NCBI GenBank assembly: GCA_018060885.1
Contig: JAGOVF010000023.1
Span: 1 to 32,493 of the forward strand
DNA length: 32,493 bases
Source of the DNA: Oligoflexales bacterium
GTDB taxonomy: Bacteria > Bdellovibrionota_B > Oligoflexia > Oligoflexales > JAGOVF01
Direction: 5' to 3'
Part shown: positions 10,050 through 18,313 of the stretch, piece after piece
How the letters are laid out: the number at the start of each line of letters is the position of its first letter
Position numbering within the stretch: position 1 is the stretch's first letter
Notes under the pieces: model-generated
The model's input: the letters and a program-made list of their open reading frames with translations, nothing else
Databases searched by the model: none
Told to the model about the DNA's origin: nothing
Made by a program: the position numbers and the translations under genes

Positions 10050-10115
10050 TTGACCATTTTGCCGCCGACTCCGAAAAAGTCAAGACCTTTTCGGAGTCGG
10101 CGGCAAAATGGTCAA
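10050..10115. repeat. Perfect 28-bp-arm inverted repeat between ftsZ and the ATPase gene
   Basis: Arm 10050-10077 is the exact reverse complement of arm 10088-10115, around a 10-nt loop (10078-10087). The inner arm has the G+C-rich core GCCGCCGACTCCGAAAA. It lies 36 bp after the ftsZ stop and touches the ATPase start codon. There is no T-run on either strand, so it is not a classic intrinsic terminator. It could still stop or stabilise ftsZ mRNA, or lock the ATPase ribosome-binding region. Confidence 0.9.
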
Positions 10116-10151
10116 GGCCCGTTTTTTGCAATATACTCTAATTACCCGGCC

Positions 10152-11816
10152 TTACTCGACACTAATATTTTTTATTCCATTACGAATAAAAGTCGGAATA
10201 TCGAGTTCGTCAGCGCTATCTTTGCCGCCTGCCTTTTCACTGTCTAAACGTTCTGAAATCATGAGAGCTTCATCTATTGAGCGTTCTAAGTCTTCGCTAG
10301 AAAAAAATAAATTGTCGTCTAATTGTGTGGTCATTTGCTCATTCGAAGCATTAAAAGAAGTTGCCATGCTGGTCGAGGGAGAAATATCGAGATTTTCTAG
10401 CTCCTCTTGAGCAAAGTCATCCCCCATTCTTGACCCCGCCATACTAAAAAGATCATTTTGATGGGTATCATGTGTCGAGGCTTCGACAGCTTGTGCAAAT
10501 AGAAATGCTCTTTCATTTTGAACTGGAGCTCTGCTCATAGTGCCTTGATTATTGATAGGCGAGGCATCACGAAATTTTTGTGTGCCAATTTCCTGCTCTT
10601 CATTGACCTCGATATGGCGCGGCAGGGTCTCGACTTTGTTTGCAGAATTTATCTGCATCGTACGAGCCATTTCTTCGAAAGTTAGGCTTGATTTCAAGCG
10701 AGGTTTTTCAGAAAAAATGCTGTTTGAGCTTGTTCTAATAGCACCTTGGCGATTGCCTACAGACTTAGCCAAAGGACCTTTATGTACAACAATTTGGTTT
10801 TTCGGAATAAGAATACGCGAAGATGTGTGTTCTTCTTCGTTTTGAAAATCTGAATCTACGGGAAAACCTGTTGCGATGACTGTAACGCGGATCGCATCTC
10901 CCAATGATTCATCGATTACCGATCCAAAAATAATATTGGCATCTTCGTGCGCAGCTTCCTGAATGACGGAACACGCTTCGTTCACTTCTAAGAGCGAAAT
11001 ATTATTCGATGCCGTGATATTAATTAAAATTCCAGTTGCGCCTTCGATATCTATATCTTCAAGCAAGGGAGAAGATATAGCTTGCTTTGCTGCATTAAGC
11101 GCGCGATTTTCGCCGCTCGCCATTCCTATTCCCATCAAGGCGTGACCCATGCTGGACATGACGGTTTTGACGTCAGCAAAATCTACATTCACAGTTCCTG
11201 GAACATTAATAATATCGCTAATACCTTTGACAGCATTTACCAATACATTGTCTGCTAAAGCAAAGGCCTCAATCATCGTGAGCTCTGGCGAAGCGATTTG
11301 CAAAAGGCGCTGATTAGGAATTGTTATCAGGGTATCGACATGCTCACGTAATCGCTCTATTCCGAGCTCAGCATGGCGCATACGCCTGCGACCCTCAAAA
11401 CTAAAGGGCTTTGTTACCACGCCGACAGTTAAGGCACCCATTTCTCGCGCAATTTGTGCAACAACTGCCGCACCGCCTGTACCGGTGCCCCCACCCATAC
11501 CCGCAGTGATAAATACCATATCGGCATTTTGCAAAGCGTCTTGTATTTGATGACGGTCTTCAAGAGCGGCATCACGACCTATATCAGGGTCTGCGCCTGC
11601 GCCGAGTCCTTTAGTAAGTTCTTTACCAAGCTGGATTTTATGATTTGCTTTTGAAAAACGTAAAGATTGGATATCAGTATTGGCGGCAATAAAATCCACC
11701 GACTCTATGCTGCTATTAATCATCGTATTAACCGCGTTTCCGCCACCGCCGCCTACGCCTATGACTTTAATATGAGCTCCTGGTGGCAAACTCTCTTCGA
11801 TGTTATGAAAGCTCAT
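10152..11816 (-). CDS. ftsZ: Cell-division GTPase FtsZ
   Basis: FtsZ is the tubulin-like GTPase that forms the division ring. Visible motifs are [11 protein letters not shown] (20-30), the signature GGGTGTG (108-114) and the T7 loop NVDFAD (210-215) that completes the neighbouring subunit's active site. After the core (about residue 320) comes a long low-complexity linker of about 200 residues. The protein ends with LDIPTFIRN, the conserved C-terminal peptide that binds FtsA and other partners. At 554 residues it is longer than the usual 380-400 because of this linker. I chose the ATG at 11816, with AGGAG 5 nt upstream. A GTG at 11822 overlaps that Shine-Dalgarno and is unlikely. The gene has its own promoter and closes the dcw cluster. 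Confidence 0.98.
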   Translation of the reverse strand: MSFHNIEESLPPGAHIKVIGVGGGGGNAVNTMINSSIESVDFIAANTDIQSLRFSKANHKIQLGKELTKGLGAGADPDIGRDAALEDRHQIQDALQNADMVFITAGMGGGTGTGGAAVVAQIAREMGALTVGVVTKPFSFEGRRRMRHAELGIERLREHVDTLITIPNQRLLQIASPELTMIEAFALADNVLVNAVKGISDIINVPGTVNVDFADVKTVMSSMGHALMGIGMASGENRALNAAKQAISSPLLEDIDIEGATGILINITASNNISLLEVNEACSVIQEAAHEDANIIFGSVIDESLGDAIRVTVIATGFPVDSDFQNEEEHTSSRILIPKNQIVVHKGPLAKSVGNRQGAIRTSSNSIFSEKPRLKSSLTFEEMARTMQINSANKVETLPRHIEVNEEQEIGTQKFRDASPINNQGTMSRAPVQNERAFLFAQAVEASTHDTHQNDLFSMAGSRMGDDFAQEELENLDISPSTSMATSFNASNEQMTTQLDDNLFFSSEDLERSIDEALMISERLDSEKAGGKDSADELDIPTFIRNGIKNISVE

Positions 11817-11847
11817 AAACACTCCTCATGGTTGAAGATAAACTCAT

Positions 11848-11866
11848 ACGCTAAAAATCTTAGCGT
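11848..11866 (-). promoter_or_regulatory. Short hairpin in the ftsZ leader
   Basis: ACGCTAA (11848-11854) and TTAGCGT (11860-11866) form a perfect 7-bp stem with a 5-nt loop. It lies in the presumed ftsZ 5' untranslated region, about 31 nt upstream of the start codon, between promoter and Shine-Dalgarno. It could affect mRNA stability or translation; no regulator is evident. Confidence 0.4.
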
Positions 11867-11919
11867 CAAAATAATGACTGAGTTTAAATTTCTGATTTTT
11901 AAAAGTAAGTATCTTTAAA

Positions 11920-11949
11920 ATTATAGAAATAACATGGGCTAGCTGTCAA
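11920..11949 (-). promoter_or_regulatory. Consensus sigma70-like promoter of ftsZ
   Basis: On the minus strand TTGACA (11949-11944) and TATAAT (11925-11920) match both consensus hexamers exactly, with an 18-nt spacer. Transcription would start near 11913 and give a leader of about 97 nt before the ATG at 11816. It lies on the ftsZ side of the repeat array, so ftsZ can be expressed without the rest of the cluster. Confidence 0.75.
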
Positions 11950-12001
11950 TGTTCTGGCACTTATTTCTTTTTAGGGATATGGAAGCATTTTTCATTGTGG
12001 A

Positions 12002-12115
12002 CACCGGTCATCTTGAGCAACACCGGTCATCTTGAGCAACACCGGTCATCTTGAGCAACACCGGTCATCTTGAGCAACACCGGTCATCTTGAGCAACACC
12101 GGTCATCTTGAGCAA
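12002..12115. repeat. Six tandem 19-bp copies of the left arm of a palindromic element
   Basis: The unit CACCGGTCATCTTGAGCAA occurs six times head to tail (12002, 12021, 12040, 12059, 12078, 12097) with no differences. The last copy runs into AGCGAAAGATCC, and together they resemble the left arm of the GTCATCCTGAGCGAAGCGAAGGATC-type palindrome also present at 26307-26468. It lies between the ftsA stop and the ftsZ promoter. Identical copies point to recent expansion. Confidence 0.92.
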
Positions 12116-12130
12116 AGCGAAAGATCCTTC

Positions 12131-12193
12131 ACTCCGTTCAGGATGACACTTACTCCGTTCAGGATGACACTTACTCCGTTCAGGATGACACTT
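12131..12193. repeat. Three tandem 21-bp copies of the right arm of the same element
   Basis: Three identical 21-bp units start at 12131, 12152 and 12173; the core is CTCCGTTCAGGATGACAC. Read in reverse complement this is GTCATCCTGAACGGAGTG, an arm diverged from, but able to pair imperfectly with, the left-arm repeats at 12002-12115. The last unit ends 21 bp from the ftsA stop codon. Confidence 0.9.
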
Positions 12194-12214
12194 GCATCAT
12201 AAAGGCTGACCTCA

Positions 12215-13456
12215 CTAGGATAGCTCGCGGACCAAGCCAAACAGCTTATCTACAAAACGACGTTTTGAGGCGGGTACCGTTAATTTACCTTCGGCTATAC
12301 AGCTACTAAGCGCCATTTTAAGCAATCCAAGACCGGTTGCATTTTGCGCAATGAGATCTTGCTCTTTTGCCTGAACAGGATTGTTTAATTTTTCAATGTC
12401 GTTTTGATTGAAAACAGGCGAGAGAATTTTTGTCGGCACACAAATTCTGTTATTTAAATAGTCCCCCAGACCTTGCAGGCTGCTACCTCCGCCCGTTAGA
12501 ATAAGTCCGCAGCCTAGCAATCGACTAAAGGGTTTGAGCTGAGCATTTAGCATCTGCGCAAATTCTTCTATGCGAGGCAACATGATTTGGCGAAAGTCAA
12601 CTGTGGTGACTACGCGCGGTAAACCTGCAATATTTTGAAGTTTCAAGGGTATTGAAGCCGGGCCAGTTACAGAGAAGTGTCTTTTACATTCTTCTGCAGA
12701 TTCTAGCGAAAGATTGAGACCCAAAGACAAGTCTTTAGTCATAACAACGCCGCCGATATTTATTGTAAAAACCTTAACGGGTGCGTTGTTATAAAAAATA
12801 ATTCCATCTGCAGTTCCGCCACCAATGTCGAGTAGTGCAACGCCATTTGTTCTTTCTTGAACACCCAATGTAACAGAAGCGGAAGCCAAAGGTTCTGCTA
12901 TCAACTGGCTAACTTCAAGTCCGCTGTAGTTACATACTTTAACTAGGTCTTTTAAATAAAAAAGATCGGCATCAACCACGAGGTAAGAGCTTTTTAGAAT
13001 TTTGCCAGATAGGCCTATGGGCTCGTTAACAACGACTCTATCATCGACTCCGTGTTTAAGCGGCAGAACATGTAAAACTTCTCGATCTTCTTGTTGGAAC
13101 TCTTCTTGAACTTTTTTCCGCATTTGGTCGAGGAGCTTTTGGCTTATGACCTTTGCTCCGAGATTTACACTTTGGTGACTAAGACTACTACGCAGGTGTC
13201 CACCTGCGACACCTAAGTAGACTCGGTCTATGCTCATATTAAAGTGAAGCTCGGCTTTAGATAAAAGCAATTTAAGTTGCTTGGCCACTTCGTCAAAGTT
13301 TGCAAGCATGCCGCGGTACATGCCCGCAGCTTCTACAGATACGCTATCTAAATAGAGGCGTGGTTGATATTTAGACGCAGTAAAGTCACAACGTATACCG
13401 GTGAGGCAAAATTTCGTTGTTCCTAAATCTAAAGAGAACAGGTTATTAATCTGCAA
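12215..13456 (-). CDS. ftsA: Cell-division protein FtsA
   Basis: FtsA is the actin-like protein that anchors FtsZ to the membrane and recruits later division proteins. It has 413 residues. The N-terminal phosphate loop is LDLGTTKF, the second nucleotide loop is LLDIGGGTADG, and ILTGGGSSLQGLGDYL is the adenosine motif. The last 15 residues (KRRFVDKLFGLVREL) form the expected amphipathic membrane-targeting helix. The start is TTG at 13456, with GAGG 7 nt upstream inside the end of ftsQ; no ATG fits. ftsA is 3 bp from ftsQ, while 398 bp separate it from the ftsZ ATG, unlike the usual tight ftsA-ftsZ pair. Confidence 0.97.
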   Translation of the reverse strand: MQINNLFSLDLGTTKFCLTGIRCDFTASKYQPRLYLDSVSVEAAGMYRGMLANFDEVAKQLKLLLSKAELHFNMSIDRVYLGVAGGHLRSSLSHQSVNLGAKVISQKLLDQMRKKVQEEFQQEDREVLHVLPLKHGVDDRVVVNEPIGLSGKILKSSYLVVDADLFYLKDLVKVCNYSGLEVSQLIAEPLASASVTLGVQERTNGVALLDIGGGTADGIIFYNNAPVKVFTINIGGVVMTKDLSLGLNLSLESAEECKRHFSVTGPASIPLKLQNIAGLPRVVTTVDFRQIMLPRIEEFAQMLNAQLKPFSRLLGCGLILTGGGSSLQGLGDYLNNRICVPTKILSPVFNQNDIEKLNNPVQAKEQDLIAQNATGLGLLKMALSSCIAEGKLTVPASKRRFVDKLFGLVRELS

Positions 13457-13459
13457 TGA

Positions 13460-14374
13460 TCAACCTCGTTGTGGCAAAGGAGCTTCTTTAATAAAGGCCT
13501 TACCTTCAAAGTCGAGCTCAATTTTAGATGCATACTTCGCATCTTTGGCGAGCCTTGCCATTATTTTTTCCATGCGAACAAGTTTATGATCAAATTCACC
13601 GAAACCAAGTACGACCTCAGTTTGCGGTTCTTTCAGGCGGATGGAAAATCCGCGGTAATGATCAAAAATTATGTCTTCAATCATTATATTGCGTTTAGTT
13701 AAATTTTTATAGAGTTCAATAGCGTTCATAATTCTTCCGCGATCTTCTGGGTCGACATCAAGAAAGTTATTACTGCTATTTCTGACCAAGGAACGAGGAT
13801 TTTTAAAAATCCCATTTAAACGAACGAAGTGTCCTTCTTCTACGCTGCTTGTCGAGGCGCGGCCATATATCGTTCCATTTTCTGTCAACAAACGCCACGC
13901 ATCTGCCTCTATAAGCATAAAAGCTTGCCTACGTGACAAGCGCAATTCTAGTCGATTTTCAGCGACTTTGTAGACGCGTACAGCATCAAATTCGGAGTTT
14001 TGATAAATGAGGTTTGCTAAGTTCGTCAGTTCTTGGTGAGTACCATCAGACATATTTTTTTTTAGAAATTTTTTAATGAGTAAATGCTCGGCATCACTAA
14101 GTGCATGGGCATTACGATTAGAGTTTGCGTCCGTTATGCTTGCGGCATAGGTCCAATTTGGCTCTATCGCGAGCAGAGATCCGCGTGGATCAACCTTCTT
14201 CGACAAAAATTGTAGAGATGCGCGTAAAAAGCCATTTTGATAGATATAAAAAACTCCAGCTCCAACTACTGAGATAAGCAGCGCGGCCTTTAAAAATCGA
14301 AAACTAAAAAACCCCCGCAACAAAGAGCGTCGTAGGAGCCTTTGTTGCTTCAGCAAAGATCGTTTTTTTTTCAA
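13460..14374 (-). CDS. ftsQ: Cell-division protein FtsQ
   Basis: FtsQ is a bitopic inner-membrane protein that joins the early and late divisome through FtsL/FtsB. Its 304 residues show a short, very basic cytoplasmic tail (KKKRSLLKQQRLLRRSLLR), one membrane span (about 27-46) and a periplasmic region consistent with a POTRA domain and the FtsQ domain (VYKVAENRLELRLSRRQAFMLIE). Sequence conservation is low in this family, so position between murC and ftsA adds weight. The TTG start overlaps the murC TGA (TTGA), with GAGG 7 nt upstream. Confidence 0.9.
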   Translation of the reverse strand: MKKKRSLLKQQRLLRRSLLRGFFSFRFLKAALLISVVGAGVFYIYQNGFLRASLQFLSKKVDPRGSLLAIEPNWTYAASITDANSNRNAHALSDAEHLLIKKFLKKNMSDGTHQELTNLANLIYQNSEFDAVRVYKVAENRLELRLSRRQAFMLIEADAWRLLTENGTIYGRASTSSVEEGHFVRLNGIFKNPRSLVRNSSNNFLDVDPEDRGRIMNAIELYKNLTKRNIMIEDIIFDHYRGFSIRLKEPQTEVVLGFGEFDHKLVRMEKIMARLAKDAKYASKIELDFEGKAFIKEAPLPQRG

Positions 14375-15747
14375 ATAAGTTCCTCAGCTAGATTACGTGC
14401 ATAAAAATCAATATCACCAGCCCCTACAAATAATATAACAGATTTTTTGCTGAGTTGCTTAGAGATGAGAGATGAAAGCTTACCAAGATCCGAGCAGCTG
14501 CTGGCTTTTAGATTTTGGTTTCTTTGTTTAAGATCATTAACAAACTGCATGGCATTCAAACTAGGGTCGGGTGCTTCTCCAGCTCCATAGACTTCAGTAA
14601 CTATAGTTAAGTCGGCAGCATCAAAACTTTCCAAAAAAGCAGAATAAAGCGTTCTGAAGCGTGTAAAACGATGCGGTTGGAAAACAACAATAAGCTGAAA
14701 GTCAGACCAAGATTTTTTAACAGCTTGAACAACACTTTTGATTTTCCCTGGGTTATGTGCATAGTCGTCGATAATATAAAGCTGTTCAGACTTATATAAA
14801 TATGAAAAGCGACGCTCAACTCCAGGATATGAAGCGAGAGCCTTCGTTGCTTTATCCAAGTTTAAGTTTAAACATGCGGCAACACTAAGAGCTGCGGAAA
14901 CATTTAAAATATTATGTGCACCTACAAGATCTATTTTTCCCTGAACCTGTTGTTGGTTGACGATAATATTATAAGTCGTACAGCCATCTTTATCTGAATG
15001 AGAGAGGGGTCGGACTTCCGAGCCCAAAAGAGTGCCGAAACTTAAACGTCTATCGGAAATACATTCGCTAATCTCTCTAAGAATACGATGATCCCATCCC
15101 ACGATGCAAAAACCATCTTGATCGCTTCCTTGCATAAACTTCTCGAAAGTCGCATGTAGATTATCTATAGTTTGATAGTAGTCCATATGATCTGCTTCGA
15201 GATTTGTGACGACAGCAATAAATGGGCGAAAATTTAAAAAACTTCCATCTGACTCATCAGCTTCAACAACAAAGTATTCACTGCTTCCTAAGGCTGCCGA
15301 TAATCCCGTAGGTTTAAGCTTCCCACCTAAGTAGAGCCCGGCATCGATGCCGCAGCCCTTTAACATATGATAAATCAAGGCGCTCGTACTGGTTTTGCCA
15401 TGAGTTCCGGCAACGACAATAGCTTTGCGCGTATCTAAAAAGAGTTGCAAAAACTGAGAGCGGTGCAGTAGGGGAATATTGTTTTGTCGCGCCGCGATCA
15501 TTTCGGGGTTGTCATTTTGGATGGCGCTAGAATATACAACCGCATCTGCGCCTATTATATTTTCAGCTAAATGAGTTGGAAATATCTTTGCCCGCTCAGC
15601 AAGCTTTTTCGGAAGGCTATCCAGACCTTTGTTTTCACTGCCGCTAACGGACAAGCCAGTCTCCAGACTGAGTTGCGCCAGTCCAAGCATTCCACTACCG
15701 CCAATGCCAACAAAATGAACGCGCTTAAGCGCTGCGAGAGATAGCAT
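14371..15747 (-). CDS. murC: UDP-N-acetylmuramate--L-alanine ligase MurC
   Basis: MurC adds L-alanine to UDP-MurNAc, the first peptide step of peptidoglycan synthesis in the cytoplasm. It has 458 residues, the usual length. The N-terminal Rossmann-like motif VGIGGSGMLGLA (13-24) is diagnostic of MurC. The ATP loop is GTHGKTS (114-120). NLEADHMDYY and DDYAHNPGKI are the conserved central and C-terminal Mur motifs. The ATG lies inside the end of ftsW (23-bp overlap) and the stop overlaps the ftsQ start, so there is no room on either side for murG, or for murB and ddl, which often flank it. Confidence 0.97.
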   Translation of the reverse strand: MLSLAALKRVHFVGIGGSGMLGLAQLSLETGLSVSGSENKGLDSLPKKLAERAKIFPTHLAENIIGADAVVYSSAIQNDNPEMIAARQNNIPLLHRSQFLQLFLDTRKAIVVAGTHGKTSTSALIYHMLKGCGIDAGLYLGGKLKPTGLSAALGSSEYFVVEADESDGSFLNFRPFIAVVTNLEADHMDYYQTIDNLHATFEKFMQGSDQDGFCIVGWDHRILREISECISDRRLSFGTLLGSEVRPLSHSDKDGCTTYNIIVNQQQVQGKIDLVGAHNILNVSAALSVAACLNLNLDKATKALASYPGVERRFSYLYKSEQLYIIDDYAHNPGKIKSVVQAVKKSWSDFQLIVVFQPHRFTRFRTLYSAFLESFDAADLTIVTEVYGAGEAPDPSLNAMQFVNDLKQRNQNLKASSCSDLGKLSSLISKQLSKKSVILFVGAGDIDFYARNLAEELI

Positions 15748-16891
15748 GTTGCTGTCCTGGCATTTCTTTAGCCAGCTTTATAAGTAGAGCCATAACAATA
15801 AAAAAACTAATAAGCGAGCTTGAGCCGCTGCTAATGAATGGCAAAGGTAAGCCTTTGGTTGGCAATAGTCCCATCGTAACCCCAATATTTAGAAAAGCCT
15901 GCACTCCCAGAAGGCAGGTTAGTCCAAATGCGAGAAATTTGCGATAGTTCAGAGTCTGATGAAATGCGACCCGAAAACCAATATAAAGAATCGCAAAAAA
16001 CATCGTGAATATTGCCAATAGGCCTAGCAGCCCAAGCTCTTCACCTATGACGCTTAGTATAAAATCCGTATGAGCTTCGGGCAGGAAATACAGCTTCTGT
16101 TGCGACTCGCCAAGCCCAACGCCTAAAAATCCGCCATTTTTAAAAGCGACGTAACTTTGAATGATTTGGAAACCACCATCGCGGATTTGGCTCCAAGGGT
16201 CCACAAAACTCATAAGACGCTTCAGTCGATACGGCGCGACTAGAACGGCTGTGAATGCAGCTGCAGTAGCGATGACCAAACCTGAAAATATGTAAAAGCG
16301 GCTTAAACCTGCAACAAAAAGCATTAAAACTGTCATAATAAACAGGATGGCGGTGGATCCAAAGTCTGGCTGAAACATCAAAAGAAAAGCAAAAAGCATA
16401 GGAACTAAAAAGTTAGGCAAAACCCCGAGTTTGAAAGAATTTACATCGTGGGACTTGCGGCTCAAATTTTTTGCTAAAAACAGCACTAAGGCGATCTTTG
16501 CTAACTCTGCAGGCTGAAAGCGAAATCCGCCAAAGTTTAGCCAGCGAGAAGCGCCCCCAACCTTAACAGAGGCACCTGGAATATATATCATCAGCAAAAG
16601 CAGAAGCGCCGCGATCAGCAACGGTAAAGTCGCGAGCTCCAGCCATTTAAAGGGTGTTTTTAGTGCAATAGCAATAAGAGAAAAGCCAATAACAACAAAA
16701 ATAGCCTGCTTTTTTAGGAAAAAAATCGGATTACCATACAACTCATCTGCTTTTAAATAAGAGGAAGAATAAATTGCCAAAAGGCCAACAAGGGTTAATA
16801 AAGCAGTAAGCCAGATTAACGCAATATAGTTAGGAATATAATTTTGCGAGGGCTCTTCGTTATTCTTTTCCATTTGTTTTGATTTTATCAC
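15725..16891 (-). CDS. ftsW: Septal peptidoglycan glycosyltransferase FtsW
   Basis: FtsW is a SEDS-family polymerase that works with FtsI to make septal glycan strands from lipid II. The 388-residue polytopic protein has about ten membrane segments. The signature region near the C-terminus is PTKGLPLPFISSGSSSLIS, and YRLKRLMSFVDPWSQIRDGGFQIIQSYVAFKNGG is the conserved large periplasmic loop. The start is not certain. GTG 16891 and ATG 16873 both lack a clear ribosome-binding site, and I report the longer form. RodA is the paralogue alternative, but the position in the dcw cluster favours FtsW. Confidence 0.95.
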   Translation of the reverse strand: MIKSKQMEKNNEEPSQNYIPNYIALIWLTALLTLVGLLAIYSSSYLKADELYGNPIFFLKKQAIFVVIGFSLIAIALKTPFKWLELATLPLLIAALLLLLMIYIPGASVKVGGASRWLNFGGFRFQPAELAKIALVLFLAKNLSRKSHDVNSFKLGVLPNFLVPMLFAFLLMFQPDFGSTAILFIMTVLMLFVAGLSRFYIFSGLVIATAAAFTAVLVAPYRLKRLMSFVDPWSQIRDGGFQIIQSYVAFKNGGFLGVGLGESQQKLYFLPEAHTDFILSVIGEELGLLGLLAIFTMFFAILYIGFRVAFHQTLNYRKFLAFGLTCLLGVQAFLNIGVTMGLLPTKGLPLPFISSGSSSLISFFIVMALLIKLAKEMPGQQHAISRSA

Positions 16892-16907
16892 GATAGAACA
16901 AAAAGCA

Positions 16908-18311
16908 CTATTCAGCGAATTTATCTAATATCTTCTGTTTAAAAAAATCACCACGATGTTCGAAATTATTAAATTCATCAAAGCTGGCGCAGCCGGGAGA
17001 AAACAGTAGTCGGGAGTCAGGAGTTAGAGAACTCGGCTCAAAAACTTTAAAAAAATCGCCTAGTGTTTCGAATTCGCGAAAAGGAAGCGCCCCAGCTATT
17101 TCTCCGATAATTTTATTTCTCGCTTCGCCAAAAACATAAACGAGTGAAATTTTATCCTTGAAAGCTATGATATTGGAAAAGTCATCGTCTTTAGCCCGCC
17201 CACCCAGCATTAAAAAAATTGGACCTTTAGTGTTAATTAAGGCTGTTTTGCTTGCATCAAGATTGGTTGACTTACTGTCGTTGATAACTTGAACTCCATT
17301 TTTTTCGACTACTAATTCATAACGATGTGGCAGTCCCTTAAGAGAAGAAAAGCACTCCGATATATCATAGTGAGAAAAATCATTGTAAAGCGAGCGCACA
17401 ACAAGCGCCGCCATAATTGCATTGATTTCGTTATGAGCACCTTTAAGCGGGTAGTTGACTGTTTTAAAGTCGATGTTTAATAAAGTCGAAGAAACGCGGC
17501 TGTGCTCTAGTTCGATATTCTCGCTAAAATATTTTGAAGGCTGATATGTGCCTCGATTTTTTTGTGTCACGACATAATGTGAAAGACCGAGACTTTTTGG
17601 ATCAGTATCAAGATATTTTAAAGTAGAGTCGTCCGTAATAAGCGCAGAACCTGGCCGCAGAAAGCTAAGGATTTTTATTTTAGCTTTTGCATACTCAGCC
17701 ATCGAGCCATGCCAATAAAGATGGTCTGGCGTAATATTGCAAATGACCGCAGCGTCCAAGCTTAGAGATTGACTATAGTAAAGCTGAAAAGAAGAAAGCT
17801 CTATAACGAGATTTTCGGGCATTTTCTTTTCTTCTGCCAGACTTCGGCATAAAGAAATTCCGAAATTGCCAGCTAAGTCGCAGGATTTGCCAAGTTTATT
17901 CAAAAGCTGGAAAATTAAGAAACTAGTCGTTGATTTACCGTTCGTGCCAGTAACACCGATAACTTTTCCATCGTAGTAACGCAATCCCAGCTCTATTTCA
18001 GAAATTATTGGCAGAGGACATTCTTGAGCCGCAAGAACAATGTCATGCTTTGGCGGGACCCCGGGGCTAATAACAAGTACGCAAAACTGCTTAAGAACTT
18101 CCGCCCAGTTTTCTTTCTGCTGTGTTGAATCAAATCCGCCAAAATTAGGTTCGAATTCAATGCCGTGGTTTTTAAGTTCCGCTACGTATTTATCAGAACC
18201 AGATTTTTCATCGATGATTTTTACAGGCAGACCAAGTTTCTTGAGTAAAAGTGCAGCACCAACCCCAGATTCGCCGGCTCCGAAAATTAAGTAAGGTTTA
18301 TCCGTTATCAT
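16908..18311 (-). CDS. murD: UDP-N-acetylmuramoyl-L-alanine--D-glutamate ligase MurD
   Basis: MurD adds D-glutamate to UDP-MurNAc-L-Ala. With the start at the ATG at 18311 it has 467 residues and begins MITDKPYLIFGAGESGVGAA, matching the usual MurD N-terminus with its Gly-rich loop. The frame is open 60 bp further up to a TTG at 18371, but that extension lies inside mraY and has no family match, so I rejected it. The ATP loop is TGTNGKST (121-128). NDSKSTNLDAS and FLMLGGRAKDDDF are typical C-terminal motifs. It follows the mraY stop by 2 bp. Confidence 0.96.
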   Translation of the reverse strand: MITDKPYLIFGAGESGVGAALLLKKLGLPVKIIDEKSGSDKYVAELKNHGIEFEPNFGGFDSTQQKENWAEVLKQFCVLVISPGVPPKHDIVLAAQECPLPIISEIELGLRYYDGKVIGVTGTNGKSTTSFLIFQLLNKLGKSCDLAGNFGISLCRSLAEEKKMPENLVIELSSFQLYYSQSLSLDAAVICNITPDHLYWHGSMAEYAKAKIKILSFLRPGSALITDDSTLKYLDTDPKSLGLSHYVVTQKNRGTYQPSKYFSENIELEHSRVSSTLLNIDFKTVNYPLKGAHNEINAIMAALVVRSLYNDFSHYDISECFSSLKGLPHRYELVVEKNGVQVINDSKSTNLDASKTALINTKGPIFLMLGGRAKDDDFSNIIAFKDKISLVYVFGEARNKIIGEIAGALPFREFETLGDFFKVFEPSSLTPDSRLLFSPGCASFDEFNNFEHRGDFFKQKILDKFAE

Positions 18312-18313
18312 TG

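Noticed and set aside
10050..10115. Intrinsic terminator of ftsZ
   Set aside because: The stem is strong but has no T-run on either strand. A role in stopping transcription is possible but not in the classic form.
10963..11145. Open frames on the plus strand inside ftsZ and other minus-strand genes
   Set aside because: They are antisense shadows of strongly conserved coding sequence without ribosome sites.
12002..12193. CRISPR or iteron array
   Set aside because: Units are strictly contiguous without spacers, and there is no replication gene beside them. The arm relationship to the 26307 element explains them better.
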